Positions 7,694 to 16,667 are shown, counted from the stretch's first letter. The stretch: 41,203 nt of DNA from DATBVX01 sp035263105 (GCA_035263105.1 DATFRO010000053.1:1-41203); one strand, 5' to 3'. Numbers and translations: made by a program. The notes: generated by a model not told the origin, from the sequence alone.

Positions 7694-10259
7694 CCAGGAC
7701 AGCGACGGTGCCGCACCGTCGGCGCGGCTGAGCGCGGCGGCGGGAGGCCGCCTCGCCGGCGAACCCGAGCCCGACGATCTCACCCGGGCCCCGGAGAGCG
7801 TGCGACGCTTCGTGCGGGACCTGCGCGAGCGCCAGGCGGAACTGGCCCTGGAGAACGAGCGGCTGGTGCGCGAGCAGGATGCTGTCAGTCCGCAAACGCG
7901 ATACCTCAGCCTCTTTCATCCCGATCCCGTCGGTTTCCTGACCGTCGGCTTGCGCAGCTTCATCCTCGAGGCGAACGACCATGCGGCGCGGCTGCTGCGC
8001 GTACCGGTGCGCGATCTCACGCGCGGCCGCCTGCCGGAGTTCATCCTGCCCTCCTCGCATGCGGTGTACGAGCGGCACCGCAGCCAACTCCTGGCGAGCG
8101 GCGAAGAACAGACCTGCGAGGTGCAGCTGCTGCGCCGTGGCGCCCGGCCCTTCTGGGCGCAACTCGAACTGGGCGTGACGCACGACCCGGACAGCGGCGC
8201 GCGCCTGTGCAGTGTCGGGATCAGCGACATCAGCGAGCGGCGCCGCGCGCGCGAAAGCATGTCGCGGCTCGCCGCGCTGGTCGAATCCTCCAGCGATGCG
8301 ATCTTCAGCCGCGACATGCGCGGTCGCATCATGTCGTGGAACCGCAGCGCCGAGCTCCTGCTCGGCTACGACGCGACCGAGATCCTCGGCCAGTCCTTCC
8401 ACATCCTGGTCCCGCAGGACCAGCTGCACGAGGAGGCGCGCAACCAGAACCGCATCCGTCTTGGCGAGACACTCGCGAACATCGAATGCCTGCGCGTGCA
8501 CAAGGATGGCTTCACCATCCCGGTCTCGATCACCTCCTCGCCGATCTACGGCGAGCACGCGCAGATCGTCGGCATCTCCGAGATCGCGCGCGACATTCGC
8601 ACCGAGAAACGCGTGCAGCAGGACCTGCACGAGCAGATGCGCCAGCTCGACCTGCTCGCCTCCACTGCCCAGGCGCTGATCGTGGGCGATGAGGCGGACG
8701 GCGGCCTGTGGTCGGAGCTCGCCGACCGCTTGCGCAAGTCGTTGCGCGGCGAATCCTGCTGCATCTACGTGGTCGGCCCCGAAGGCAATGTGCTGAGTCT
8801 CGCGGCCGTCGCGTCGCTCCGCCCCGAATACCCGCCACCGGTCACATTGCCGTTCACGGACAACCTCAGCGGCCAGGTGGCGCGGCGCAAGACGCATCTG
8901 ATGACCATCATCGAGGAGCCGCTCGGCGCCGAGGGCGGCTCACTGGTCAAGCTCGGCGTGCGCTGTTATGCAGGCTTTCCGCTGCTGGCCCATGGAACGC
9001 TGCTCGGCGTACTCGCCTTCGGCGCCGCGCGCCAGAGGTATACGGAACGCGAGATCCACCTGATGCAGACGCTGTGCGACCAGATCGCCGCGACGCTGGA
9101 GCGCGGGCGCCTGATCGGCGAATTGCGCGCGCGCGAAGCGGCGCTCAAGGATGCGGATCGGCGCAAGGACGACTTCATCGCCACGCTCGCGCACGAGTTG
9201 CGCAATCCGCTGGCGCCGATCCGCAATGCCGCAGTCGCCCTGCGTTACAGCACGCTGCTCGATCCCAAGTTCCGCTGGTGCCGGGACGTGATCGAGCGCC
9301 AGGTTGGCGTCATGGCCGATCTGCTCGAGGATCTGCTCGATGTCAGCCGCCTGACCCGGCGGCGCATCGAGCTGCACCTGGAGCGCACCGACCTGGCGCG
9401 AATCATCGCGCAGGCGGTCGAGACCGTGCGCCCGCTGATCGACGAGATGGGCCATCAACTCTCGGTCAGCATGCCCAACACGACCATCAGCGTGAACGGC
9501 GACGCCACGCGCCTGACGCAGGTGCTCGGCAACCTGCTCAACAATGCCGCGAAATACACCGACCGTGGCGGCCAGATCTCGCTCGGCATCGAAGTCGAAG
9601 GCCGTGAAGCCGTGATCCGGGTGAAGGATTCCGGCATCGGCATCTCCGCCGAGCATCTGCCCAAAGTGTTCGAGCTGTTCTCGCAGGTCGAGTCCGCGCT
9701 CACCCGCTCGCGCGGCGGCATCGGCGTCGGCCTGTCCCTCGCCAAGGCGCTGGTCGATCTGCACGGCGGCCGGATCAGCGCCGCCAGCAAGGGCCCCGGC
9801 AAGGGGTCCGAGTTCAGCGTGTACCTGCCGATCGTCGATGTGACCAATCCTGAGGTCGCGACACACGAGACAGGCCTGCCAGGGACGGATGCCTCGACTG
9901 GTACGCGAGCGCGCCGTGTCCTCGTCGTCGATGACAATGTCGATGTCGCCCGCAGTCTCGAGAGCGTCCTGCAAAGCGCCGGCCACGAGGTGCGTGTGGC
10001 GAACGATGGCGAACATGCGCTGCATCTCGCCGAACAGTACCGGCCGCACGCCGTGCTCCTCGATATCGGCATGCCAGACATGAACGGCTACGAGATCTGC
10101 CGCCGGTTGCGCGAGCAACCCTGGAGCGAAAACATGCTGATCGTGGCCTGCACCGGCTGGGGACGCCCGACGGATCGCGCGCTCGCCAAGGAAGCCGGCT
10201 TCGATCATCACCTCGTCAAGCCCGCCGACCCCGAAAAGCTGCTCAGCCTGATTCGCTGA
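7677..10259 (+). CDS. Hybrid sensor histidine kinase (PAS-PAS-GAF-HisKA-HATPase-REC)
   Basis: About 860 aa from ATG 7677, which overlaps the end of the CheB-CheR gene; an in-frame ATG at 7632 lies deeper inside that gene and is less likely. Order: a coiled start, PAS 1 (LSLFHPDPVGFLTV...), PAS 2 (VESSSDAIFSRDMRGRIMSW), a GAF domain (about 325-480), HisKA with phospho-acceptor H506 (AHELRNPLAP), HATPase_c (NLLNNAAKYTD; DSGIGIS; GVGLSLAK), and a C-terminal receiver with D796 (LLDIGMPDM) and the conserved Lys in LVKPAD. No transmembrane helix is seen, so sensing should be cytoplasmic. A linked output regulator is absent; the receiver may feed a phosphorelay or feed back on the fusion partner. 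It converges with the stand-alone CheB gene. Confidence 0.92.
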   Translation: MSPPNDQDSDGAAPSARLSAAAGGRLAGEPEPDDLTRAPESVRRFVRDLRERQAELALENERLVREQDAVSPQTRYLSLFHPDPVGFLTVGLRSFILEANDHAARLLRVPVRDLTRGRLPEFILPSSHAVYERHRSQLLASGEEQTCEVQLLRRGARPFWAQLELGVTHDPDSGARLCSVGISDISERRRARESMSRLAALVESSSDAIFSRDMRGRIMSWNRSAELLLGYDATEILGQSFHILVPQDQLHEEARNQNRIRLGETLANIECLRVHKDGFTIPVSITSSPIYGEHAQIVGISEIARDIRTEKRVQQDLHEQMRQLDLLASTAQALIVGDEADGGLWSELADRLRKSLRGESCCIYVVGPEGNVLSLAAVASLRPEYPPPVTLPFTDNLSGQVARRKTHLMTIIEEPLGAEGGSLVKLGVRCYAGFPLLAHGTLLGVLAFGAARQRYTEREIHLMQTLCDQIAATLERGRLIGELRAREAALKDADRRKDDFIATLAHELRNPLAPIRNAAVALRYSTLLDPKFRWCRDVIERQVGVMADLLEDLLDVSRLTRRRIELHLERTDLARIIAQAVETVRPLIDEMGHQLSVSMPNTTISVNGDATRLTQVLGNLLNNAAKYTDRGGQISLGIEVEGREAVIRVKDSGIGISAEHLPKVFELFSQVESALTRSRGGIGVGLSLAKALVDLHGGRISAASKGPGKGSEFSVYLPIVDVTNPEVATHETGLPGTDASTGTRARRVLVVDDNVDVARSLESVLQSAGHEVRVANDGEHALHLAEQYRPHAVLLDIGMPDMNGYEICRRLREQPWSENMLIVACTGWGRPTDRALAKEAGFDHHLVKPADPEKLLSLIR

Positions 10260-10286
10260 AGACTGGGGACGGTCTGCGTCGACTTC

Positions 10287-11255
10287 CTAGGATCGATCGC
10301 CCGCGAGCAGGCCTCGCAGGATCTTGGCGGTCGCGTCGAGGTCGGTGATGCGGTGCTGGGTGACCTGGTGGGCGGTCGCCGGCATCGTCTCGTCGATGCG
10401 GCGCAGGGCCGTCGCCTTCTCCTCGACGACGCGCAGCGCGGAATAGAGCGCGTCCTCGACCGCGGTGGACTGCTCCGCGACCAGGCTCTCGGCTGAGAAC
10501 GCGTGCCCGGTGTGACACCGATAGCGCAGCAGGTCAGCGTCCGTGAGCTCCCAGAGCGCGCCACGGCAGGTCGGGCAGGTATAGGGCGACAACGTGCCGA
10601 GCGCGTCCATGTCGCGGATGTCGCCCTTCATGCTGGCGAAGTCGACTTCGGACTTGAGCGTTTCCGGCGCGCGCACGGCTCCATCGACTTCTTCGTCCGC
10701 GAGCCGGACCAGGAGCGGCGCAATCTCCACCAGCGGCACGCAATGATCGATCTCGGTGTGGGCCAACGCGTTGCGCGGCATGCCCTGCGAGATGGCGCCG
10801 TGTGGATCCTGCACCACGGCGATGCCGCCGCAGGTCTTGATGGCCCAAAGGCCCGCCGTGCCGTCGTCGAGCTCTCCACTCAGCACCACGCCGATCACAC
10901 GCGGCCCGTAAGCCCAGGCGGCGGAGCGGAACAGCGGGTCGATCGCCGGTCGATGGCGGTTCTCCTTCGGTCCGCGCACCACGCGCACGCGGCCGCGCTC
11001 GACGAGCAAGTGCCGGTCCGGCGGCGCCACGTAGATCCGGCCCGCTTCGATGGCGGCCTTGTCCTCGGGCACTTGCGCCGGCAAAGGACCCGCCCGGCCA
11101 AGAATCTCCGGGAGCATGCCGGGCGCATTCGCGCCCAGGTGCAACACGATCAGCATCGCGGCCGGCAGATCCGCGGGCAGCGCGCTCACCAGTTCCTGCA
11201 GGGAAGCGATCCCGCCGGTCGATGCACCGACGACGATGATGTCGCGCTTGGGCAT
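10287..11255 (-). CDS. Stand-alone CheB-type methylesterase with a Cys/His tail
   Basis: 322 aa. Residues 1-190 are a CheB methylesterase domain with S12 (VVGASTGG), H39 (VLHLGA) and D131 (SGELDDG). There is no receiver domain, so it is not the classical chemotaxis CheB. The C-terminal third carries CPTC at 227-230 and RCHTGH at 246-251, a likely zinc-binding module, followed by a helical segment. GAGG lies about 10 nt before the ATG. Proteins of this design occur in soil and water proteobacteria next to CheB-CheR fusions and kinases, as here. The function is probably regulatory demethylation or deamidation; the target is unknown. The upstream gap (11256-11509) holds no evident gene. Confidence 0.85.
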   Translation of the reverse strand: MPKRDIIVVGASTGGIASLQELVSALPADLPAAMLIVLHLGANAPGMLPEILGRAGPLPAQVPEDKAAIEAGRIYVAPPDRHLLVERGRVRVVRGPKENRHRPAIDPLFRSAAWAYGPRVIGVVLSGELDDGTAGLWAIKTCGGIAVVQDPHGAISQGMPRNALAHTEIDHCVPLVEIAPLLVRLADEEVDGAVRAPETLKSEVDFASMKGDIRDMDALGTLSPYTCPTCRGALWELTDADLLRYRCHTGHAFSAESLVAEQSTAVEDALYSALRVVEEKATALRRIDETMPATAHQVTQHRITDLDATAKILRGLLAGDRS

Positions 11256-11509
11256 GACGTGCCTCAGAAGACTGGTTGGAGTCGAGCCGCAGCACCGCGT
11301 TCAATCTCCGATGCACGAAGCGCGCCGTTGCGCTCGGCTCATCGCTGGTACGATCGATGCGCTGCCACTCATTGCACGAAATACAACGTCCGCGCGGTCA
11401 CTCCGCGACGTCTTTTGCTCTGACGGCAATGCCGATGTGAAACTGCGGGCACCTGGTGCGCCGCCAGCCCGAACTCGCGAGGCGCGGTCGCCATGAGCGG
11501 AGTCATCTT

Positions 11510-12241
11510 ATGAGCTACGAGCTGTATTACTGGCCCGGAGTCCAGGGACGCGGTGAGTTCATCCGCCTCGCCCTCGAAGAGGCCGGCGTCCGTTACCTCG
11601 ACATCGCGAAGCTGCCGGAGAAGAAAGGCGGCGGCGTTCCCGCGATTCTGCGGATGCTCGAGGCCCGCGGCCTCGAGCGCGTGCCGTTCGCGGTGCCGGT
11701 CCTCAAGTCCGGGCGGCAGCTCATCTCGCAGACGCCGAACATCCTGATGTACCTCGGCGAGCGCCTGAAGCTCGCGCCGCGCGACGCCATGGGCCGACTC
11801 TGGACGCAGCAGTTGCAACTGACGATTTCGGACTTCTACCTGGAGATCTTCCACACGCATCATCCGCTCGGCGATGGCTATGCCTACGAGGAGCAGAAGG
11901 TCGCGGCCAAGCGTCGCACCAGGGATTTTCTTTCGGTACGCCTGCCGAAGTTCTTCGACTATTTCGAGCGCGTGCTCACTCGCAATCACACGCGCAGCGG
12001 TTGGCTGGTCGGAGCGCGCCTGACGTACGCGGATCTCTCCCTGGCACAGGTGATCTCGGGTCTGCGCTACGCGTTTCCGAACGCGACACGCCGGGCGCTG
12101 CGCAGCCGTCCGCGCCTGCGCAAGCTGCACGACAAGGTGTTCGCGCGGCCGCGTATCGCGCGCTACGTTGGGTCCGAGCGTCGGCTCGTGTTCAACAACG
12201 AAGATCTGTTCAGGCATTACCCGGCACTCGACTATCAGTGA
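11510..12241 (+). CDS. Glutathione S-transferase
   Basis: 243 aa from ATG 11510; an in-frame upstream ATG at 11456 would add 18 unrelated residues. The thioredoxin-like N-terminal domain starts SYELYYWPGVQGRGEFIRLALEEAG, with the N-terminal Tyr cluster expected of Tyr-type GSTs. VPVLKSGRQLISQTPNILMYLGERL contains the usual cis-Pro and the Q-T/S glutathione-contact motif. The helical C-terminal domain includes LVGARLTYADLSLAQV, the conserved N-capping/Asp motif. The enzyme should conjugate or bind glutathione in the cytoplasm. It appears monocistronic, and its substrate cannot be inferred. Confidence 0.88.
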   Translation: MSYELYYWPGVQGRGEFIRLALEEAGVRYLDIAKLPEKKGGGVPAILRMLEARGLERVPFAVPVLKSGRQLISQTPNILMYLGERLKLAPRDAMGRLWTQQLQLTISDFYLEIFHTHHPLGDGYAYEEQKVAAKRRTRDFLSVRLPKFFDYFERVLTRNHTRSGWLVGARLTYADLSLAQVISGLRYAFPNATRRALRSRPRLRKLHDKVFARPRIARYVGSERRLVFNNEDLFRHYPALDYQ

Positions 12242-12446
12242 ACTCGACCTGACTATCAGCGAACCCGAGAGAAAAAGTTCTCGGTGTTCCCTTGACGCAC
12301 GCAGGTCGCGTTTGAAAGGATTGAGTCCGCCTGCGACGCCGCGACAAAGAAGAAATTCGGACGCGGCTTTTACTTGCATTCACCTACCACGCCTGGACGC
12401 GCACGCGCAGCGTTCGCGAATTGGTTGTGACCTGAGGGAGCGGATG

Positions 12447-14516
12447 ATGAGTCGAACGACGATGCGCCCTGACCGAATCCTGCACGCGATGGTGTTGATC
12501 GGCGTGCTCACCCTCAGCGCCTGCGGCGGGGGTGGTGGCGGCGGCGGTGGTGGCGGCGGTCCGCCGCCGTTCAGGGTCACGCTGGATCGAACGGTGATCA
12601 ACAGCGAATTCGTGCAGGGCACGGCGCCGGCACCGATCGCGATCAACGCGACCTCACAGGGTGAGTTCAACGGCACGCTGTTCGTCGGTGCCATCATCGA
12701 AGGGCAAGGCATCGATCCGAACGTGGTGCTCCTCATCAACGGCACGAATGCCACCATCACGGTGACGCCGCGCGCGAGTCTGACAGCTGGCGTGTACACG
12801 GGACGCGTGTTGTTCTTCGCCTGCTCCGACCCACAATGCACCACGCCCGTCGGCGGGACACCGATCCCCGTCGCCTATACCGTGCGCTCGCTCGGCCTCA
12901 TCAAGCCGGCGGATGCGACGCTCGCCGCCACCCCGGAGTCCGTCCTCACCGATCTGCAGGGAAGCGCGCTGATCACCGGCACGGCGCCCGGAGGCACGAC
13001 TCCGAACTGGCAGGCGAACGTCAACGTTCCGTGGCTCGCGCTGCAGGCCTCCACCGGACCCCTGGGGGGCAACGTGACTTTCCAGGTGAACCCCATGTTC
13101 CTCGCAACGCTGCGCGATGGCGCAGAGCACGTCGGCACGATCACGATCACGGCGCCGACGACGCCGCTCCCGCCCACGCAGTTCCAGGTGCACCTGCAGA
13201 AGGCACTCGGCGGCGTGACGGGCACGGGCCCTCACCTGCTTCTCTCCGGCAAGCCGCAGCGCCTGATCATCCGCGGCCACGGGTTCTCGGCGATCACGAA
13301 TCTCGCGCAACGCGTGAGCATCGCGGGCGTGCAGCCGACGACGCTGACGCGCTCGAACGACACGGCGGTGCTGGCGGATCTGCCAGCGCTGGCCGCGGGC
13401 AGCTACACGATCTCGGTGTCGAACGCGCTCGGTATCCCGACCGACACGCGGGCTTTCGTGGTCGTCGATCCGACGGCCTACGCCTATGCCGCGGTCGCGA
13501 ACCCGGACAAGGTCGACACGATGGCGTTCGATCCGGAGCGCAACGCCGCTTACGGGGCGGCACGCGATACCAACCAGCTCGTGCGCTTGCGGCTGGAAAA
13601 TGGCAACTGGGTGCGCCAGACGCTCGCCGTTCCGCTCATCTATCACGCCGGGTTGAGCCTGGACGGCTCGAAGGTGGTGCTGACGACGCAGGGCGCGATC
13701 CAGACCGTCGATGCAGACACATTGGCGCCCGTCGCGAACATTGTGGTGTCAACGACCGTCGGTGTCGGCAAGGAGCCGCTGCCGACGACCAATGACGGAC
13801 GCGTCTGGTTCGCCGGTGGCATCAACGGCGGGAGCCTGGACAACTTCGATGTGGCGAGCGGCGAGATCACGGTCGATCCCAACAATCGCGACTACACCAG
13901 CGGCGGACCCTGGTTCGTGATTTCGCGCAATGGCGAACGGATGATGTTGACGCAGCAGGCCTGCTGCACGCCGCGCTCGCCACTCCTCTATATGGACGCC
14001 TCAGAGGGTGTTCTACATAACGTGCCGTCGACCAAGGACATCTTCTTCCAGGCGCACATGTCCGATGACGGGCATCGCGTGATCTTCGACCAGAACCTGC
14101 TCATGGACGAGAACTTCCAGAGCCTCGGCATCATGGGAACCCCGCCGACGCTCGCGAGCTACATCGTGATTGCGAGTGCGGTCTCGCCGGATGGGCAGCG
14201 CTGTTACGGACTGGGCTACCACAACGACGATTTCGCCGTGGGCGATGCGAACGCGACGCACCCGCCACGAGTGCTGGTCTTCGACTGTTCCCAGTCGGTC
14301 GGCGAAGGCAACGCGCTGCCGGTGCTCGGCACGTTCGACTTCCCCGCGATCGACTACCCGAGCTGCTGGTCCAACTTCGACGAGAGCCAGTCGGCGAGCC
14401 AGTGCCTCGTGCAGCCGATGCGGGCGATCACGCCCGACGGCAGCGCGCTGATCTTCATGGGCGACCGCAAGTTCGTAGTGGTGCCGATCCCGGCGACGCT
14501 GGACCCGGTGCCCTAG
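12447..14516 (+). CDS. Large lipoprotein with poly-Gly linker, Ig-like/TIG domains and beta-propeller
   Basis: About 689 aa. ATG 12447 is preceded by GAGGGAG 6 nt away; ATG 12444 is an alternative. Signal peptide VLIGVLTLSAC gives a lipobox (LSAC) with the lipidated Cys near residue 26, followed at once by twelve glycines and PPP. Two beta-sandwich modules follow (about 40-255), the second with BACON-like spacing. A TIG/IPT-like repeat (about 267-332) has RLIIRGHGFSAITN and AGSYTISVSNALG. The rest (about 345-689) looks like a propeller of short beta repeats (AYAAVANPDKVDTMAF..., SPDGQRCY, TPDGSALIFM). It is probably an outer-membrane surface or periplasmic binding protein. No enzyme motif was recognised. 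Confidence 0.75.
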   Translation: MSRTTMRPDRILHAMVLIGVLTLSACGGGGGGGGGGGGPPPFRVTLDRTVINSEFVQGTAPAPIAINATSQGEFNGTLFVGAIIEGQGIDPNVVLLINGTNATITVTPRASLTAGVYTGRVLFFACSDPQCTTPVGGTPIPVAYTVRSLGLIKPADATLAATPESVLTDLQGSALITGTAPGGTTPNWQANVNVPWLALQASTGPLGGNVTFQVNPMFLATLRDGAEHVGTITITAPTTPLPPTQFQVHLQKALGGVTGTGPHLLLSGKPQRLIIRGHGFSAITNLAQRVSIAGVQPTTLTRSNDTAVLADLPALAAGSYTISVSNALGIPTDTRAFVVVDPTAYAYAAVANPDKVDTMAFDPERNAAYGAARDTNQLVRLRLENGNWVRQTLAVPLIYHAGLSLDGSKVVLTTQGAIQTVDADTLAPVANIVVSTTVGVGKEPLPTTNDGRVWFAGGINGGSLDNFDVASGEITVDPNNRDYTSGGPWFVISRNGERMMLTQQACCTPRSPLLYMDASEGVLHNVPSTKDIFFQAHMSDDGHRVIFDQNLLMDENFQSLGIMGTPPTLASYIVIASAVSPDGQRCYGLGYHNDDFAVGDANATHPPRVLVFDCSQSVGEGNALPVLGTFDFPAIDYPSCWSNFDESQSASQCLVQPMRAITPDGSALIFMGDRKFVVVPIPATLDPVP

Positions 14517-14614
14517 AGTGCGGTGAGCCGCGCGCCAAAGAGCGTCGCCACGCGTCGTCATCGGACTGATCAGCCCCGTCCCGGAAGACGAATGACATAG
14601 AACCCAATTCTTAT

Positions 14615-14704
14615 TGGCGGAGAGGGGGAGATTCGAACTCCCGAACCCCGTAAGGGGTTGCCGGTTTTCAAGACCGGTGCATTCAACCGCTCTGCCACCT
14701 CTCC
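14615..14704 (-). tRNA. tRNA-Ser(TGA)
   Basis: Reading the minus strand, the gene begins GGAGAGG and ends CCTCTCC-G-CCA, giving a 7-bp acceptor stem, discriminator G and an encoded CCA (14615-14617). The anticodon stem-loop CCGGTCTTGAAAACCGG places anticodon TGA at 14668-14670. The long variable arm (ACCCCTTACGGGGTT) is typical of class II serine tRNA, and the T-arm GTTCGAATC is present. A TAGAAT-like -10 lies about 9 nt upstream on the minus strand without a convincing -35. Confidence 0.97.
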
Positions 14705-14740
14705 GGCGGCGTCATTCTAGATGAGCGGTGGACCTTGCGC

Positions 14741-15925
14741 TCAGGCATCCCATCGTTGTATCCGGCCGGTACCGAACGTGTTCGCGGCATCGAGCAGCAC
14801 GGCGACGAGCTCCCGCTCCTCGGCGGTGAGCTCCGGGCGCCACACGTCGAAGATCAGCACCACCCGCAGCTGGTCGCTCGAGTTCCACGCTTCGTGCTCC
14901 ATGGTGTCGTCGAACACCCAGGCCTTGCCACGCTCCCATTCGCGCACTTCGTTGCCGACGCGAAAGCGGCACCCCGGAGGCACGACGAGCGGCAGGTGAC
15001 AGATGAGCCGCGTGTTGACGTAGCCCGTGTGCGGCAGGATGCGCGCGCCCGGCTTCAGCACCGAGAACAGAATCGACGGCGTGCGTCCCGGGATGTGCGA
15101 GAGCGGCACGTCCTTCAGCGCCGCGAGCGTCCGTGGGCAGCGCTCGGCGTTCTCCGGCACGACATCGCCGTCCTTCCAGAGAAAAAATGCGGTCCAGTCG
15201 GGATTGTTGAGGAGACGGTGCGAAGCTCCAGGCGTGACGTCGGCCGGCGCTTGCAGGTATGGCACGAGCACGTCCGGTGTCTTCAGCACCTCCATCAGCT
15301 CCGCGCAGATGTCGTCGGTTGCGGCTTCGACGGCGTCGAGCCATGGAAAGGTCGAGCGCGGATAGAACTGGATCTGCGGCAAACCAGGAAAGAAGTACGC
15401 GCGCGGTTGCTGGAAGTACGGCTGCTTCTTGCCCAGCAGCAGGTCGAGCGACTGGCTGAAGCGTTCGCTCGAGCGCCGCGTGTCGTAGCCGCTCGCCGCG
15501 AGCCGCTCGTGCAGATAGGCTTCGACCCGCGCATGGATCCGGACGCGTTTGGCGTCGGCGTTGCGCACCAGTTCCACGAGCGGAGCGGGCAGGTTCGTCG
15601 CCCTCGACGCCAGCGCGACGGCCACCTGGTAGAAATCCGCTGCGGCTCGCTCGTTGCCTAGCACCGCGAGGGAATCGCCCTTGAGGACGAGTGCATTGAG
15701 GTTGCGCGGTTCGAGGGCCAGCACCTTGTCAGCGGCTGCGAGGGCCGCCGGGTGATCCGAGAGTTTCTGGCACGCGATCGCAAGGGCGAGCCACACGTTC
15801 GGGTCGACGTACCCGGTGGCGACGATCTGCTCGAAGTTCCGGCGCGCCGTCGCAGCGTCGCCGGTCTGAAGTGCGACCGTGCCTGCCTGGCTGAGCGCCT
15901 GCAGATCGATGCTCCGACTCTCCAT
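14741..15925 (-). CDS. TPR-containing aspartyl/asparaginyl beta-hydroxylase
   Basis: About 394 aa from the ATG of MESRSIDL, with GGAG upstream; a longer in-frame start would add 30 Arg-rich residues. TPR-like helices fill residues 1-110 (ALQTGDAATARRNFEQIVATGYVDPNVWLALAIACQ...). The C-terminal half is an AspH-type double-stranded beta-helix: YPRSTFPWLDAVEAA, then ILPHTGYVNTRLICHLPLVVP with the first iron His, then VFDDTMEHEAWN with the second His, and LRVVLIFDVWRPEL carrying the Arg expected to hold 2-oxoglutarate. The family hydroxylates Asp/Asn in proteins or acts on lipids; the bacterial substrate is unknown. It is transcribed toward tRNA-Ser and is divergent from the MAPEG gene. Confidence 0.88.
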   Translation of the reverse strand: MESRSIDLQALSQAGTVALQTGDAATARRNFEQIVATGYVDPNVWLALAIACQKLSDHPAALAAADKVLALEPRNLNALVLKGDSLAVLGNERAAADFYQVAVALASRATNLPAPLVELVRNADAKRVRIHARVEAYLHERLAASGYDTRRSSERFSQSLDLLLGKKQPYFQQPRAYFFPGLPQIQFYPRSTFPWLDAVEAATDDICAELMEVLKTPDVLVPYLQAPADVTPGASHRLLNNPDWTAFFLWKDGDVVPENAERCPRTLAALKDVPLSHIPGRTPSILFSVLKPGARILPHTGYVNTRLICHLPLVVPPGCRFRVGNEVREWERGKAWVFDDTMEHEAWNSSDQLRVVLIFDVWRPELTAEERELVAVLLDAANTFGTGRIQRWDA

Positions 15926-16075
15926 TGAACCGTACTCCGTTGTCGCGCGTGGCCGTCGGACCTGGCGCCGCGGCCAGGCGTCACGGCGGCGCATCCTACC
16001 ATCAGCCCTGCGCACGCAGACAAACTCCGCTGCGTACGTGCATCATGCGAGCCGGCTTTACTCAAGGAGAACGGT

Positions 16076-16474
16076 ATGAATGCGTTCCTGATCTGCTCGG
16101 CGATCCTGGTGCTGCTCTATTTCGCACTGTCGCTGCACGTCTCGATGACCCGCGGGCGCACCCAGACCGGCATCGGCGCGGGCGATGATCCTGCCGGCCC
16201 GATGAGCAAGGCGGTTCGTGCCCACGGCAACGCGGCCGAATACGTCCCGATCTTCGTGGCGTTGTTTCTCTACTTTCTCCTGTCGGGCGCCGGCGGATGG
16301 ATCGAGTGGGTCGCCATCATCGTCACGGCGTCGCGCATCCTGCATGCGCTCGGCATGTTGATGACGAAGACATTCAAAGCACCCCCGCATCCGCTGCGGG
16401 CAGTCGGCGCGTTGGGCACGTATCTCGGCGGGTTCGCTCTCGGCGTCGCCCTCCTCCTGCGCACCGCGGTCTAG
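16076..16474 (+). CDS. MAPEG-family membrane protein
   Basis: 132 aa with four predicted helices (residues 3-20, 55-72, 75-92, 108-130). Between helices 1 and 2 lies the RGRTQTGIGAGDDP...AVRAHGNAAEYVPIF signature of MAPEG proteins, whose HxNxxE motif reads HGNAAEY. AAGGAG sits 6 nt before the ATG. Eukaryotic relatives conjugate glutathione in membranes; bacterial short members have no firm role. A GST gene lies 4 kb upstream, but nothing else links them. An inverted repeat (16483-16502) follows the stop. Confidence 0.88.
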   Translation: MNAFLICSAILVLLYFALSLHVSMTRGRTQTGIGAGDDPAGPMSKAVRAHGNAAEYVPIFVALFLYFLLSGAGGWIEWVAIIVTASRILHALGMLMTKTFKAPPHPLRAVGALGTYLGGFALGVALLLRTAV

Positions 16475-16482
16475 ATTTTCGA

Positions 16483-16502
16483 GCACGCGCGATGACGCGT
16501 GC
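16483..16502 (+). terminator. GC-rich hairpin after the MAPEG gene
   Basis: GCACGCG and CGCGTGC form a perfect 7-bp stem around a 6-nt loop, starting 9 nt after the stop codon. There is no U-tract, so it may only stabilise the 3' end or assist termination. Confidence 0.3.
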
Positions 16503-16542
16503 GGCGCCGGGCTGGTCCGTGCCGCGATATGAAAAATGGGGA

Positions 16543-16565
16543 TTGTTGGGAATCATTCTCAACAA
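16543..16565. promoter_or_regulatory. Fur-like iron box upstream of the heme operon
   Basis: A 23-bp inverted repeat with 11-bp arms (10/11 complementary) around C16554, running from TTGTTG to CAACAA. On the minus strand the core reads TGAGAATGATTCCCA, which matches the Fur 7-1-7 consensus TGATAATGATTATCA at 12 of 15 positions. It lies 103 bp before the hemA start in a 193-bp intergenic gap. Iron-dependent control of the whole heme operon is the obvious reading. An Fnr, IscR or Irr-type site fits less well. I could not assign a -10/-35 pair with confidence. Confidence 0.6.
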
Positions 16566-16667
16566 GTGCGCGGCGACGCTGCGACTCGCCGTATGAAATG
16601 AGGATTTGCGCACCTCGAGTGACACTCACATGACACGCTCACGGTGAGCCGCTCGTAGCATGCGCCC

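Noticed and set aside
12530..12570. G-rich tract in the lipoprotein gene as an engineered or assembly artefact
   Set aside because: The codons alternate among GGC, GGT and GGG, the lipobox is intact and the frame stays open, so it is a natural poly-Gly linker.
14615..14740. Integration site at the tRNA-Ser gene
   Set aside because: No direct repeat of the tRNA 3' end, integrase or change of gene content next to it was found.
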